From: Branchiostoma floridae
Taxonomy: Eukaryota > Chordata > Leptocardii > Amphioxiformes > Branchiostomatidae
Assembly: GCF_000003815.2 (NCBI RefSeq)
Contig: NC_049983.1
Location: 14,986,769 to 15,050,768, forward strand
DNA length: 64,000 nucleotides
Direction of reading: 5' to 3'
Below are positions 1-11,500 of the stretch, in pieces. The position numbers and the translations under genes are program-made. Each line of letters begins with the position of its first letter. Position 1 is the stretch's first letter. The notes beneath the pieces were generated by a model. It was not told the DNA's origin and did not search any database. It saw nothing but the letters and a program-made list of their open reading frames with translations.

Positions 1-108
1 AGCCGATATGAAAGTAAATTACAGATAAATCATCACAACTCGTCATTTGCATACATGTTGGGCTGCTCAAAAAATAAACCCTTAAAAATTACAGGTTTGC
101 CAAATCCA

Positions 109-208
109 NNNNNNNNNNNNNNNNNNNNNNNNNNNNNNNNNNNNNNNNNNNNNNNNNNNNNNNNNNNNNNNNNNNNNNNNNNNNNNNNNNNNNNNNNNNN
201 NNNNNNNN
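109..208. other. Assembly gap (100 N)
   Basis: A run of exactly 100 N, the conventional placeholder for a scaffold gap of unknown size. Open frames crossing it are artefacts. Confidence 0.99.
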
Positions 209-1032
209 ACATAGCTCTCAACATAAAAATACACATGCGTTGTATCAGGTGCAGCCTTATGTTATGCCTTGCAATTGTACTTTGATCTGCAGTAGTTCAG
301 ATATAAATAATCCTTAGTAAGTCTATCAGTGACGATCTACACGTTAACCGTTCTTGAGAGAAAAAGGTTTTGTGTCTCATGAAAGATGCCACTCATACAT
401 GCCTTCATAGCTGCCAGCACTTCATGCCCTGGGTCATGGAATCTAGCTATAGACTTTTACAAGTTTTAAGATGTTTTCCACAGTTTTTATTTATCGGTTT
501 ATCTATATTCATTTCCCTGCACGTTCATCCATCAATGCATTTGTGTTTCCTTTTATTTAGTAATGGATCGTAGCTATCGCTTGTTACCCTGGAAATGGAA
601 AAAATTGACGTCACATCCAATTGAAATGTCGATACAACGTTGACGTACCCATTACTAAAAGAGATAATGCTTTAAAGTCACAATACAGTTGAAGCGTAGT
701 TGAACCAGTGGTAAAGCTTCATTGCCCTTTAGCCTATTTTCATATTTGCTTTGAGACAAAGACAGGTACAATGTGACACTGTACTCTGTGAGGTTAGAAA
801 CTGATTTTAGCAGTGCAACGAACAACTTATAAAAATAGTACTAATAGTAACATTACTAACATGGAATGGTAATATATGACATCTTACAATTAGCCTCTTC
901 AGTACAGACAAGAATTAGACTATAGAAAAATATGTATCGTTTTGGGGGTAACTCCGCTTTACGAGACGCGCCCTCCCTGCCCACTCTCATCATGCCAAGA
1001 TATTCATTGAAAAGGATTCTTCTTTTAAGACC

Positions 1033-1511
1033 GATGTTACCCTTTCCTGGAAGCTCCAAATCCAAGCCAGAGACCCCGGTCCTATGAAGAAACCGTGGGG
1101 GATCCAAAAGTAAGACCCACTGACCTGACCTGAGCCCGCTCACAAATGGGTGGGATCGGCGGTAAGCCTGTGGACACGGCCCGCTACGTCCCCGCTGCCG
1201 CTCCGATGCCAGCCAAGATGTATAAGTCAGCCAGGCAGTTTGCCAAGTTAAGTGAAATCTGATATCCTTCCCGTGTGCACCCTAGCACTATACATCTGTA
1301 CAACTTGCCGGTAACACCTTGCAGCAGAAGTAGATACCTATAGGTGGTATCTCACTGCACTAGGGGCACAGGTGCGGCACTGCGGGGTTCGAAAGATTAC
1401 TCAACGAATTTTTGAGATCAAGAACTCATTTTCTAACGTGTTGTGTAAGTCATGCTTTTACGTACCGGGGTCTCTGGCTTGGATTTGGAGCTTCCAGGAA
1501 AGGGTAACATC
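1033..1511. repeat. Long perfect terminal inverted repeat, non-autonomous element
   Basis: The 48-bp arm at 1033-1080 is the exact reverse complement of 1464-1511, enclosing about 380 bp. Inside, a segment near 1346-1395 (beginning GGTGGTATCTCACTGC) also recurs inverted, with divergence, at about 1525-1575, outside the right arm. Two overlapping inverted pairs are therefore interleaved. No convincing target-site duplication is visible. It could be a foldback-type element or a rearranged dispersed repeat. Confidence 0.7.
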
Positions 1512-2637
1512 AACGCCGCAGTGAACGAACTCCGCAGTGACGCACCAGTGCCCCATGTACTGTGAGATACCACCTTATGGATGCAACAGTGACTCTTTGT
1601 AACTCAATGTCTTTTCCTTCAGGCTTCTCAGATACGCATCATCATGAACAAACTTATTTGCTTTCACCCACTAGAACTACTCTTTACCCTGGCACTCCAT
1701 CAGTGTGGTTGGTGATAGGTGAGGTCTTGGAAGAGAGGTTTAAAAGTGCTATCAATTCCTACTCTAGAACGCACAGTCAACCATTTTGAAAAATATGCCC
1801 GATGACTCTGCACATCTATAATACGGCCAGCTAAAAGGTTAATGTCTTTTCACGACTTCACTGCACTTTCTGCTCTGCGTTAAACTGAACATGCACAAAT
1901 GATGGAGTCTTTGCTTGCCGGGCGGGATGCAATCATAATCACTTAGGCAGGAAATGCGCTTGCCTTTCGATTGCCTGTAGAAATGCTCATATATTTTCCC
2001 AGATACGCGATCTGAACCACTTGTGGAAGCAATGTTTGAATAGAGCCTCTCTGTTTTACTGCAAGGCATCACCAGATGTGTGCGAGTTCAAATGAAGCTT
2101 AAGCCTCCTCTACCATTCCCCAAATACTAGTGTAGACGATGCCAGAAGTGATCGGTAGACAATACTCTGTATTCGGTTGGGAAATTACTGAATAAGAGGG
2201 AGTTTCATCAACCCGCATCGTGGTTCTAAATAACATATGTCAGGGGATAACATGATAATCATAAGCAATTGTCTCATTGTTATATTTTTTTCCGCAACAA
2301 ACCCCAAGGCTGACAGCATATGAAAACTTCAAAGCACATGTCCCATCATTGACATTGAAAAGGAAGCTCCAAGTGAAGTGGTTCGACTTGTTGTCTCTCT
2401 CATTTGGAAAGATGACTTGTATTTTCTCCTGGTTAAAGCCTTTCTCTATTCCTGTTGTCCCTAGGGTTTAATTAATCTTAAGTTGTAGTTCCATTGCGTA
2501 GAGGCCTGGAGAGACATAGTTGTGTTTACTGGGGAAGCAAAACGCATCCTTCTTTACGTTCCTGCCAGCCGTATATGTTGATAATCTCTTGAAGGTCCGT
2601 TCTGGTAATACTGCATGTATCCAAGTCTAATGCAAAT

Positions 2638-2767
2638 GTTCATAAAGTTGAAATGTAAGTAATGATCATAAAGTTGAAATGTAAGTAATGTTCATAAAGC
2701 TGAAATGTGAGTACTGTTCATGACGTTGAAATGTAATTGATGTTCATAAGGTTGAAATGCGAGTGGT
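2638..2767. repeat. 26-bp minisatellite, 5 units
   Basis: Five head-to-tail 26-bp units start at 2638, 2664, 2690, 2716 and 2742, each of the form GTTCATAAAGTTGAAATGTA plus six variable bases. Units 1 and 2 differ at one position. Units 3-5 diverge progressively, which suggests an older array with recent exchange at its left end. Confidence 0.9.
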
Positions 2768-3901
2768 ACATTTAAAGTGAATGGCAATACGGCATATTTA
2801 GGACACGTCTCCTCCAACTGTCCTTTCTTGGGAGCTGGATTAGGAAATAGTGACTGTGGATTACAGTTAGAAGGGTTACGGACCTTTTAATCCCAACAGG
2901 ACTAAACTGGGAGATCATCTCGGTCATTGGAGGATTGATAATGACAGTCTGTTTTGATCCTTAAGACCCTTTTGCCACAGCGTGGATATCCGATCTCGAC
3001 GTCATGAAACTTTTATATCTCTCATGCTAGCGTTGATTTGGTTAGGCGGATTTCTCCCTTAATTTCGTAGAACCACTTTATACAGGGAATCTTCCGCACA
3101 TTCAAGTATTTGATTTTCATCGATCGCTCCCAGCACAGCTTGCTGAAAGATCTGAGAGATAGCATATGTTCGGCATCAAGCACCAGGAAAGGATTTTACA
3201 ACATCGAATATACACAGATTTGCAGAAGAACAATATTTCAGATATGGATAGAAAAGTTCGGGTATTAAATCCTTGCAGTTTGCCAGTGAATGATACCAAT
3301 GGGAAGATTGCTCGGAACGTTTATATATTCCACACACAGAATCTACATGGCCGGTTAATTAATCATTTGGGAGTTGTAAATATGGATGGGTGACCTTCAG
3401 ATAGAGTAGGGGTGGAAAATATTCATCAATCTTGACTGCAGAATTAGAATAGCTAGCTAGGTGGACGTTTTGTGGCCGGAGGTGTTAGCCGACTTAATGG
3501 GGTCTGTGATCTCGGCATCCTGTATACTTTTTGAGTGGTCTCACTGGGTGAAGATCAGGCCATAGCTGCAAGCGGGTGTGCTTTTAGTGAGCTAGAAACT
3601 ACGATTGGCAAGGTGGGATGTAAAATGGACTAACGCAGGAAAAAAAGAACAGTTACCATAAAATTAAAGTCATCAAGCTGCTTAGTTTAACGGTAAATGT
3701 CTGGATGAAACTGCTGAATGAATGGCAGGAGGTCTGGCTGAATGTCACGTCAATATCACTAAAACACCTTAGATCATAGAACAATAACGTTACGTAATAC
3801 AGCATCCTGTCCATTTTATATGCCGGTGTCCCTTGCCTGTTCGTTTCTTCTAGCAAGCTATAAGTCTATGTCATCCACTACCAAATAATGCAGATCTACC
3901 A

Positions 3902-4018
3902 TAGCCTGGGTACCATCCGATTTCTACCGGGGCTTCTTACAATTGCTACCCTAAAAAAATAGTTTTTAGGGCTATGAATGTAAGGAACCCCGGTAGAAAT
4001 CGGATGGTACCCAGGCTA
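3902..4018. mobile_element. 117-bp palindromic MITE with 9-bp TSD
   Basis: The element runs from TAGCCTGGGTACC to GGTACCCAGGCTA, with long inverted arms (about 30 bp) and a short loop. It is flanked by a perfect 9-bp direct repeat, GATCTACCA (3893-3901 and 4019-4027). A 9-bp target duplication is typical of Mutator-like transposons, so this is probably a non-autonomous MULE derivative. A relative with the same termini sits at 62710-62830. Confidence 0.85.
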
Positions 4019-5320
4019 GATCTACCACACCGCACGAGATTCTTCGATATTGGCTAGTGTGAAAGTGATCAAAAGATAAGCAGTCACCGCGAGATAATAT
4101 CAATGTATGAATTCTGCGTTCCCTTTCGGCGTTTGCATTACTTTATGGGCGTTGCTTCTGAAGCTGGCATTGGTAACCCATTCCGTCTGGTGCAATAGCG
4201 GGCAGCTGTTACAACCCTACCCTCCATTACACCCCTATTTGTATGGATGAACGAGGGGATGCATCTTTCCTGTAGGAATTCATGAGTAGGCAGTAGCCGA
4301 TGGGCAATTCCGCCGACAGAAATACTACTTGCCTCGAAGTCTATCCGCTGACATATTTCACGGACGTTGTCAGAGTTGCACATCAGAGCTTCAGTTATCA
4401 GCGCCACCCATCCTTCCTTTATTCATGTCATTCTTCCGGACTGACGAAAATGTCCCGGTCCTTGTAATCCGTCGTGAATCCAGGACAGCCATGTTTTCCT
4501 CAGATAGCGAGGTACTTCAATCACGTCAAGTCTATGAAATATTCAACGCTGTTTGCTGTAACGTTATGTCTTTTATGTTTCTAAACGCGGTGTTCGACAC
4601 AAAGGTCTGCGGTGGAATAGCGTGAACCGTCCCTCACCCTTCAATCTGTTTAAGCGTATAGACAAATACTTGCTGTCAGCAGATATAAAGTCAATAACAA
4701 AACAAATTACCAGCATCCTAGTTTGATGTTGCAGTTCTTGATATGAAACACTAAAATAAATACACACCGTGATGTTAGCATATTTCTTTTCTGAAGCCAT
4801 CGACGAACATATCAACTATTAGCTAAGAGAAACGTTTATTGCTTCTCAAAAGTAAATGTTTCAGACATCGTTATTTTCTTCATCAGAATGAGTAGACTGC
4901 AATTCTTTATTTTTCTTTCACCTGAAGCCGCTAAGTTATGTTTTTTGGTAATCAACGTTACTGGCTATGCAGTATGAGAAAAGTACAGTACGCCCAGCAT
5001 CTCGCCAGCACGCAGGATACAATAGTAAAGCTGCAAAACCGCTAGTGAAAAATGGTACCCCGTAAAACTGGGAACTTCAATAGGGTTGTAACTTGCTCCG
5101 ATTTGCAGCATCTAATGTATTACAGGCAAGTACGTGCTAGAGGTGAAAGCAGCAGGGGAGGTAGATATAAAAAAAAGGATAAAACCGAATGTGCATCTTG
5201 TCAGGTAAGCCGGCGACGAAACACCTACAGTCTTGACATACGACTTCTCCTAAGACAGCTTAAGAAGTTTCAATATGGCAGCAAGGATCCTTCGCTAACC
5301 CATGGCAAATTTTCCTGCAG

Positions 5321-5511
5321 AGAATCGATTTTTGGAAAATTTACTGGAGAGCAACACGAACCCCCACGGTAGTTCCGGCAATGTGCGTCAAGATTATTCC
5401 TACCCCGCTGCAAACAAGAAAAGTCCCCGTGGCGCAGATATTTCTAGTCCGCGGGGATGTAAGAGTATCCCGCGTGGCGCTGGCAATGGCAGGCTGACTG
5501 TGATTGATGCG
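5321..5511 (+). CDS. Orphan candidate exon (unrecognised)
   Basis: An open 191-bp segment bounded by a good acceptor (TTTCCTGCAG just before 5321) and a consensus donor (GCG|GTAAGT at 5511/5512). It reads NRFLENLLESN... followed by three SPRG/IPRG-type motifs and ends GRLTVIDA. Entry phase is 1 and exit phase 0. I do not recognise the protein. Neighbouring candidate exons do not chain with it in frame, and other frames are partly open too, so it may be fortuitous. Confidence 0.25.
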
Positions 5512-8500
5512 GTAAGTTCTGGCACGGTGCGGTAGTAACCACCACCTGTTTACAGTTGTAAAATCCAAGCAATTTGCTGAAGGTCACTTGTACTAACAGC
5601 TTTAGCTTGCAAGAAAACACAGAATAGCTTCCACGGCAGCAACTTCAACAAACGTTGACAGTGTACACAATTGCCATCAGTTCTGATTTGTCAAACCCTA
5701 CTCCGCTCATTCATGACGCTTTGGCATTGCCGAATCAGCTCTGGTGTAACATTCAAACACTGATGACATTAGACATGCGAAAATGAACATGATGCAATTT
5801 TGCTACCCACATGTCTACGTCGCACCTGTAATGTTACTGTGTCGTTTAAGTTCAGCCTATACATATCAGAACCACACTTGTTGGAGACCATCTCCACTCG
5901 AAGGCTTCTCCCAGTGAGTATAGGTGAACATCTGTCTATGATACCAAACCGACCCTATCATATTACTCCAGACGGTAATCCTTAACTGTTGCGAACTAAC
6001 GTACATCGACAGTGACATATGCTACAATCCATCCTACGCACGTCGCTTCAAGCCATTTAGCTGTTAAAATCAATGAAACAGACGTTCAACAGCCAAGGTT
6101 ACTGAAGGTCGTTCGCTCTTTAGGCGGCCACTTAGCGCTGCTTAATTGTCGGAAGAAACACAGACAGTGTAATGCATGCATTAACCACTTAATCACATTG
6201 TTAAGTATTAACTGTCAACTCGATAATGATAGAAACAATGTTCTAAAATGAGACTATCAAAGGAAGTGCATATCAATAATTGCCGTGGTTTATATCATGT
6301 TTACAGATACAATTCTTTGAATATGATAATGTAAAGGCATCTTGAACCTGAGAATTCCTCATTGCAAAAAAGTTTGATTGCTATTTGACGTAACACGGTT
6401 ACCACTACCTCATAGAAAAATGTGTACTACTTAACCATGACAACTGACCAGACTGGGGTGAATGAGGTATCTTTTGTAGCTTCCATACAGCCAACAGTCC
6501 GCAAGGACACATTAGGGAAACCGGAAACATTACGCATTCCTCTAGCGCTACTACATCGACATACGGTAATCTCTGCAAGATTACTATCACGTCTGTGGTC
6601 TGGTCATCTGTTGCGACATTTGCAGCTTGATCCCGATTGTAGCTTGGTACACTTGATGTGCGCTGGCAGTTTCCATTACCATCTGTTCTGTGGACATCCA
6701 GGGGTACATTACTAACACTCTGGATTATGCCAATCAGAAGGACGAGAATAGAAGATACACTGATGAAAAGTTAGTGCGTATGGTTAGTATTTGATATGAA
6801 GCAGCACCGCCCGCCTGAATCATGATAATGACGTCTATCACCAATTAGAGTCAATAATGGTAGCAGAAGGCAATCGATGGCGACCATCAGACAAAGTTTC
6901 AAATGTCATCTTCGAGATCCTGTGACAGATTCATCCCAATATCTCACTGCAGACAAGACTCCTTTGCAACGAAACGTTTACAGCTTTGACCAAATAGTAT
7001 GTGTATGTCAAAGTGAGTAGACCCTGTTCGCCTATCTAAAGCAGGACCGGATGTTTGGGAATTCGAAGTTAACTTAAGTAAAGTTATGTCTCCTAACCCC
7101 ACTACAGAAAAGAGTCTCCGTATCTGGCTGTCTGTGGTGCACGTGCCGATGAAAAATACAAGACAAATTATTCCTTTTACTCCAAATCGTCGGAAGATCT
7201 TCCGGCACGGATTTGCGGATCAAGGGGCAGCAACTTAACTTTCCTTTCAGCAGACCGACCAGACACACATTTCCTGCCGTAGGTCGTTAGACATTCTACA
7301 TCACCTCCTTCAGGTCGCAACAAATACCAAGATCCATGAAGCCATTTTTGTAAAGCACTTTTCTCAACGGCAAAGTGGCAACATCCATTGAGTCCTAAAA
7401 TTGCAATCTGAGGTCGATGCCCCGGGAACATTTGTGGAGAACCATGACGCTATACGGACGCTCCCCCACACGTCTTCAGAAGAACAAAGCAACAGACAAA
7501 ATTCAAGTGGAGGATGGGAGTGTACAAAATACCGCGTAAACTCCACGACAATTAATGCTAGACAGCAGTAAAATTACATTGCCAACTGTCTCAAGCTGAT
7601 GATACTTCTTTCCCATTTTCAAGACTGTTCAACTTTCAAGGAAAACTGCCCCGTGGTTATTTCAGCATTTCGGTGTTACCCAACAGCTCAACTCGTCATC
7701 TGTCAAACTCCGTAAGGTCTAGGAGTCCAGTGAATAGATGTGTGTCTAAAGCACGCTGGACGTATAGATTAATACACATGTCAATGGCAGCTTAAGGATG
7801 TCCGCCTCTCTAAAGCATGGAAGCGTCTATTACACAAAGTCTGCTCTATCCACGATATCATATAAGTCACGGGGCCTTGCAGTCCTTGCTATTCAATATG
7901 CAACAAAGTCACTCGAAAGTTCAAGTCAAATCTAGCGTGATCAAATTATCTTGAGACATCCTAGGAATTAATGCAGCTTATACCTCTCGCATAAAGTAGA
8001 AAGTATTGCTGTCACGAATAAGAATACCTGTCCAAAATCGCACTTTTAGTTATGGACAAACTTTCTAACTATATATCACAAGGCCGTTTATTCAGTTACA
8101 GTAACAACAAAACTGTTTCAGATGTTTAAGTGATTCAGAACTTTACATAAGAACACCACATGCTAGAAATCAATATTGCTGCACAAAACCAATATTTTTG
8201 TCCCCAACGGAGGCGGTAATACAGGTCTGCGTGTTCGCTAATTGAATCGGTGTACATTCCGACACTGGAGAGGCCGCCATCAATAATGAATTATGGAGAC
8301 TGTCATGCACAGGGCACGAAAACAAGATTTCAGCGGACAGTGATTTCCGTGACCCGACAAATCGTTACTGGCACTGTCCAATCTACTAGATTAATACCTC
8401 AAGAGAACATTGTCATAACACAGTCGTTATAATCATTTGCAAACGGCTTGTTAATATGTAGCATGTAACATCTGTTTCTCGGCTCCTTTTTGTATTCCGA

Positions 8501-11500
8501 AGCTTTGCCAAAACAGATGAGATAGAGTCCAGCCAATGCCTATCATCATCTATCATAGTCAGGTTTATGGCGGGCGCTTAGATAAAACTAGCCGCACAAT
8601 ATTGCCACATTTATCGACTGTATATTTCTTACAACTCTTCTCTGCTTCATAGAATTGAGTTATCGACGATTGTTCACATTATGAAACTGTAGAGCTGATA
8701 AAACCGTAATGTCGTCTCAAGTTTGGTCAACGCAGCAACGGCACAAAAGGCCAGCAGCCTTGCCAAGCATTGACATATGTGCTTAATGCTCTACAAAGCG
8801 GCTAATAGATAGACAGTCACGATATGATCTGTCTGGCAGTAACAGTCTCTGCTATACAAAAGTCCAGAGAGGAGAATTTCTCACCTTTCAGTCTCGACTT
8901 TCGGGTTTACCGTGCAAGCGACGAGGCGCCTCTCCAGGATATGGAGCATTTTTAGTGGCCATTTTATCAGGAGACGCAGAGAGGGACCACCCCTCATGTC
9001 CTGCCGCTTTAGCGCTTGGAATTATTTATCCTATGAATAAAACATCCATCCAAGCTTCCGCCTGTACGATCCTCTTGCCCGTCGGATCCTATTCCTTTCC
9101 TATCTATAATTCATGTGCCATATTTTGCCCCCACCCCTGATGTAGTCAGTCAAACAATAATACGCGCAAATATAGGGCACTGCAGACAGTAACGCAATAC
9201 ACTTACAATTCAAGTTAAGTGTGCAGTTCCATAAACGAATAGAGATTTTCTAAATCGGTATCTTGAAACGTCTTGAATGGCATTTCCCCAACCGATGTCT
9301 TAACATAAGGAACTCAACAGTAATTAGATCAGATCGGCCCAAGGCGGTGAATGAGGCTCAATAAGGAGGAAGATCTGGTGAAATGGAGAAGATAGATCTT
9401 CGTTAACCCCGGAAAGTCTATTTGACAGGGATCAGTCGAGTATAGTCTCTGCATAGATAGTAGTCACCACACTGTCCATCCCAACTACAGAGACATGGCA
9501 CTGTCCTCTGGTGACAGAATTAGGTTGATCAAACTCGACGATATAACAGTACCACCACGAGGATCACTGACTTCTCCCAGTAGAGGCTCTAAATGTATAG
9601 ACTCTAAATGTATATCCTGTCATGTCAAAAATGTAATAACAATCATTGTCCTGTCACCGTATACATAACAATCGGCTCCGGATACTTAACCACGCAGCTA
9701 TTGTAATAGTAATCCTACCAAGCTATTCTCTAGGTACCTGAATGCACAAAATAGAGAATATGATATACACAAACTGGATTTGACTCTCCAACAAGGAATA
9801 TGCTACTTCCCATTGTGTAATCTTTTCCGGTAACGCAGATTTTATGCTAGATAATGCAGGGATACAGTTGACATATTTCCCAGTTGTGCTTACATACAAG
9901 GCACTGTGTGAATGGAGCTAAGCATTGCTAAAGGGCCCTACAGTTCTGGTAATGCTTTGATACAGCATTTGCACTCGTGATATGTTGACTCGTCGTATTA
10001 TCTCCTTTTACGAAAAAGTCTGAAAAAGCACCAGATGCCAAATTCTTCATCCCTTATTCAAAAGACTTTCCTTGTAACGGTCGTGTCATATTAGACAACA
10101 GATTATCATCCCATCTCATTTTATCTACCTGACGAGCCGTGGAGCTGACCATTATTCTTAAATAACTGGCGTAGCCAAAGGAAAGGCAATGGTTGTGATG
10201 ATAAGCAACACGGTAGTCGATACACCGATCTAAATTTTTCATTGTCAAGATAACATATGAATCCTGCGCATTACTTATGCCAGGCCACACATATCTCATA
10301 AGATAAGACGTTTATGCAGAATCGATCAATAGATCGTTCGTTGATGACTGTGCCATCAGCCAGATTGCTCCGCCATCTTGCGATGCTTACGCGATTAAAC
10401 AAACCCTATGGTGGATTCTAATACTCATTTCGCGTGAATTTATCGAAATTACGATAACAATTAATCAGTATTAGATAGCGTTTAGGGTACTATCCATCAG
10501 GGCCATACAACGCCAGGGCAGATCTTGGAATGGAACGTCAAGTTTAGATCAATACCGGCAGATCGAGTGAACTTTTTCTCCAGGCTACATTATGGCCAGG
10601 TGACATCAGGTCGTGCATTTGAACGGATAACATGAATGACAAGGTTTCAGTTGGCTAGATGATAAAGATATCATCCTCTAAGCCCAGACATCTACGTATT
10701 ACACGTATTCATAATAGTTAGATTTAGATTCAGTAGAGTGAACTGTAATCCCTTGCAACTAGCTCCATTGTGTTTGGTGACCCCAGACGGAATACCTAAC
10801 ATATCACAAACGGATTTATCATTTAGCACAATGGAATAGAGCGGTATACAGCATGCATTTGAGACAGTCACATTTTACAGCGTCCGTTGAACTTGTTTCC
10901 GACTTGATAAGAAGATAGAAAAAAAAACTTTCTGTTGTAGTCTTTGTGTAGATCCATGTAACCGCCTCACACTTCTCAGGTTTGGTCACGCCATGTGGAT
11001 GATACAAAGGGACATCGGTTACTCGGCAAGAGGGTAAAGGCCTCAAGTTCACCCATCATTCTTGTTTATCGAGTTGCTGCCAGACATGTCACCGTCATTC
11101 CTCTCGCACAGCTTCGATTTATCAATAAAGCTTTATGATAGGGTCAACTTAGGTTAGCGAACTTTTGCACTTCATTCAAACTTTGTATTCGGTACGACAA
11201 CCATGTCCTAACTCAGGGCAGTGTATGAAAAGTCAGAATGCAATATCTTTCCTAAGAGTACGTGAGAAGTAGCATGTGAGAAACAAGAAGTGAAGGTGCG
11301 AATCACAAAAGTAGCAATTTTTGGAACAGAGCTAAAAGTGTCTGATTTGAGCCAGAAAGTTCGAAATTGATCAGGCCACGCTGACTTGATTCCAAGGATG
11401 ACATCCTCTGGAGCCCGGGAGGGCGAATCAAAATTAATCCAGCAAATAATGCCGCTAAACCACAGGGCTAGCTGCTATTACGAATTGTGCCGCAGAATAT

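Larger units (their letters stand above)
1..5320. other. Gene-free stretch with gap and repeats
   Basis: No open frame here shows protein-like composition together with credible splice sites. The stretch contains a 100-N assembly gap (109-208), a nested inverted repeat (1033-1575), a 26-bp minisatellite (2638-2767) and a small MITE with target-site duplication (3902-4018), each listed separately. The remaining bases look like unique, moderately AT-rich non-coding DNA. Distant exons of a large gene cannot be excluded by eye. Confidence 0.6.

Noticed and set aside
33-285. Open frames running across the first N block
   Set aside because: Most of their length is N; they carry no coding information.
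1346-1410. GGTTCGAA resembling a tRNA/SINE B box
   Set aside because: No matching A box, acceptor stem or poly-A tail; part of an inverted repeat instead.
5126-5204. Candidate exon upstream of 5321-5511
   Set aside because: Splice sites look acceptable, but no frame joins it to the next candidate exon without a stop.
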